NCBI GenBank assembly: GCA_022570795.1
Contig: JAKUDP010000001.1
Coordinates: 62,001-126,000, forward strand
Reading direction: 5' to 3'
Origin: Sphaerulina vaccinii
Lineage: Eukaryota; Ascomycota; Dothideomycetes; Mycosphaerellales; Mycosphaerellaceae
Length of the DNA stretch: 64,000 nucleotides
Part shown: one piece after another, positions 62,301 to 64,000 of the stretch
Numbering within the stretch: position 1 is the first letter of the stretch
Layout: each line of letters opens with the position of its first letter
Translations under genes and position numbers: made by a program
Notes under the pieces: model-generated
What the model was told of the DNA's origin: nothing
Seen by the model: only the letters and a program-made list of their open reading frames with translations
Database searches by the model: none

Positions 62301-64000
62301 GTCTCTCGGTTTGGCTAACGAGTATCGACCTCCACCAAGATGAACCCACTCGAGTTCAGGATGCTTCTGAATGAACTCGAGCGTGTGGGTATATTTGCGC
62401 TTGTTTCCTTCCGTACTTTCAGACATCGCTCGTTCCGCGGAAACGCTTGCATCTTGAATTGGACGTCCTCGAGCAGCAGAAGAACGCCGCGGTCGAGCTC
62501 GCAGACTTTCTTGGCCTTCCGTGGGCGCCGTAATAGCTGGCATAGCAGAAACAGATAGTCGTGCCTGTTCCGGTTCTTGTTCCGTGGCTTCGCTGCGCTG
62601 TCTTCGCGGTCTCCCCATCTTTTTGCCATTGACAGTGAAGCCATTGACATTGGTAACGACGGGTGCTCTGATTTGTTGTGGTACGGCAGCAGTCGACTCG
62701 TACTGCGCTGAGCTCTTTCTCTTCCGTTGCGCTGCCTTCTTTGACTTCGGCGCAGGGACAACAGCAGGGCTCTCATCGCCATCATCTGCAACAATTGCGT
62801 CCTGCCCTAGATCCAGATCATTCATAGGCTCGACCTGACAGCCCTTGCGACCATCGGCCAACGTGGCACGACCATCACGCCCAGCAAGGAGCTTTGGCGG
62901 AATCTTCGGGAAGCCCCAGCTGTCGAGATCTGGCTGCACCTGTAGGGGTTCCCTCTTCGCTTTCGAGCTCGTGTTGTCGAGAACAGCACCCCAGTCGGCC
63001 ATGCCAGCAGCCACCGCCTTCTCGAAGTTTGGAAGTGTGCGATATTTGAACTGTGCTGATCGACCAAAGACTGCTGTATCTCGAACCACGGTCAAGTGTC
63101 GCAGATGAGGTGGCTGTGAGTGCTGCCAGATATCAGTCAAGTGAGAAAGAAGCTCGTCCATGGGTCTCTTCCACAGAGGACCAACTATGGCGGCTTGTAG
63201 TTGATTCGAACTAATGCCGGCCTCTCCAGCTTCATCGATCTTGTTGAACAGAAGATTGACAAGAGGGCTGTGGGGCGTCCACTGCGGTGGTACGCGGTCC
63301 ATCAGTCGATCAAGGTCGTCGAGCTCGTCGTCATCCTCCTCACCAGCATCGGCTTTTGTAGTCTTCTGCCCGAGTGCTTTGAGCTGTTCTACAGCAGGTG
63401 CCACTTCTTCGACAGCCCCGAGCTCCACCAGATCATCATTGTCATCGCCATCAGAACCCATGCCTGCAGCCGCGTCTTCCTGTTCTTCTTCATCATCACT
63501 TGCCGTATGCTTGATCTGCGGGTCAGACTGCTCCCATAGCAGGCGATCGTATTGGGTTGGTGGACGCATAAGCTGTACAGCTTTGGCCCGACGCCAATTC
63601 TGATGACCAATGGTGTCCATCACGTTGCCTTCATTATCAACCATCTTGGCAGTGACTCTGCGAATGCAACCGCCTTCTTCTAGACGTCGGACGCATCGAG
63701 CCAAGATCCTAGCCTCCCAAGTGCCAGCTGGATATGGAGCAATACCTAAACCGATACGGAGATCGGCAGTCGTGACTGTGCCATCATTTTCCTGGAGCAT
63801 GCGCATCATCGTATTGTACATTCGATCGTAGTGTATGATTGGCTTCGAGTTGTTGATTTCAGTTTCCTCTGGTGGCTTCTCGAGACTCTGTGTCTTGAAG
63901 AACCGCTTCAGCTTGAGGAGACTCGTCTTGCCAGTGCCACCAATTACAGTCTCCTTCGTGATGTAGCCTTTCTCCTGAAGTTTGTCTGTTCGCTTGGGCA
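56342..64000 (-). CDS. tfc3: TFIIIC subunit tau138 (Tfc3), 5' end beyond the window
   Basis: Tfc3 is the B-box-binding subunit of TFIIIC, which recruits RNA polymerase III to tRNA genes. The frame is open from the right edge to about 58.2 kb. It contains winged-helix regions (YNTMMRMLQENDGTVTTADL; VERTVEQLMVEKKLRRFQFK), a C2H2 finger (FKCPDCDRWFSRSDNLNQHR, then RTH) and a SANT/Myb-like repeat (AIEEDVTMIRLKEIDGLSWK...RYSAM). The conserved C-terminal domain (RLVVAIALISAIAGGLSQDK, LRRRWEHFKRSRR, YEKDELPVVN) continues in a different frame to 56342. The frames change at about 58.08-58.26 kb, so an intron or frameshift lies there; no perfect splice pair was identified (candidates GTATCA and GTTGAA donors). 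Over 2500 residues are implied, longer than yeast Tfc3 (about 1160). Confidence 0.85.
58985..59335. repeat. Internal repeat in tfc3 (RDPETGEL module, three copies)
   Basis: The coding sequence repeats a ~30-codon module: KPRRRKRDPETGELLPLVPL, KPRRRQRDPETGELLPLAPL and a more diverged RRTRDRETGELPGAGPL. At the DNA level AGCTCTCCCGTTTCTGGRTC and CGCCTGGGCTTCCCAT recur at about 58993 and 59173. A second duplication (DDADSEFD, with QPQ) lies just beyond at 59340-59430. These are expansions within a low-complexity linker between the winged-helix part and the zinc finger. Confidence 0.8.

Overview
This window looks like chromosomal DNA of a filamentous ascomycete (Pezizomycotina). The evidence is short introns of about 48-137 bp with GTAAGT-type donors and CTRAC-like branch sites, intergenic distances of 0.2-2 kb, and several recognisable fungal genes: palH, sda1, vac1/pep7, tfc3, met8, cds1, gph1, an ERp38-type PDI and a proteinase K-like subtilase. 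The style of the small secreted proteins, F-box-like paralogs and CorA-like proteins suggests a Dothideomycete, but that placement is an inference.

Layout. At 1-6.7 kb lie a truncated PAP2 lipid phosphatase, a tiny secreted Cys protein, the seven-TM pH sensor palH and an epoxide-hydrolase-like enzyme. From 7.0 to 10.0 kb there is no protein gene. This stretch is a head-to-tail array of about 12 copies of a ~229-bp unit, preceded by one copy in the opposite orientation. From 10.1 to 23.4 kb are a PDI, two F-box-like paralogs plus a relic of a third, a coiled-coil protein, a DUF6590-like SR protein, a Cys-rich single-pass membrane protein and a DUF4267-like membrane protein. From 23.5 to 25.5 kb the ~229-bp unit recurs about nine times, now in the inverted orientation. 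From 25.7 to 31.4 kb are sda1, a TMEM53/DUF829 protein with an in-frame extension behind a TAG stop, and an unrecognised membrane protein. From 33.3 to 38.4 kb are an effector-like secreted protein, a Git1-like MFS transporter and a secreted subtilase. From 38.5 to 48.3 kb are a large CorA-like protein, CDP-diacylglycerol synthase and glycogen phosphorylase. A gene-poor 3.7 kb stretch follows, then met8, vac1 and the TFIIIC subunit tfc3, which runs off the right edge.

Most protein genes are unrelated housekeeping neighbours and form no cluster or operon. The strongest candidate for an undescribed system is the repeat family at 7-10 kb and 23.5-25.5 kb. Each unit has a 5' box containing a tRNA A-box-like sequence, then a hairpin whose two arms change together between copies, then a unit-specific hairpin of different sequence in nearly every copy, then a second conserved box (GGGCGATTGTTTTGCC) and a pyrimidine-rich linker. 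This pattern is what a tandemly reiterated family of ~150-nt structured non-coding RNAs would look like. The two blocks face each other in inverted orientation across about 13.5 kb. All structural statements come from reading the sequence by eye; no search or covariance program was run.
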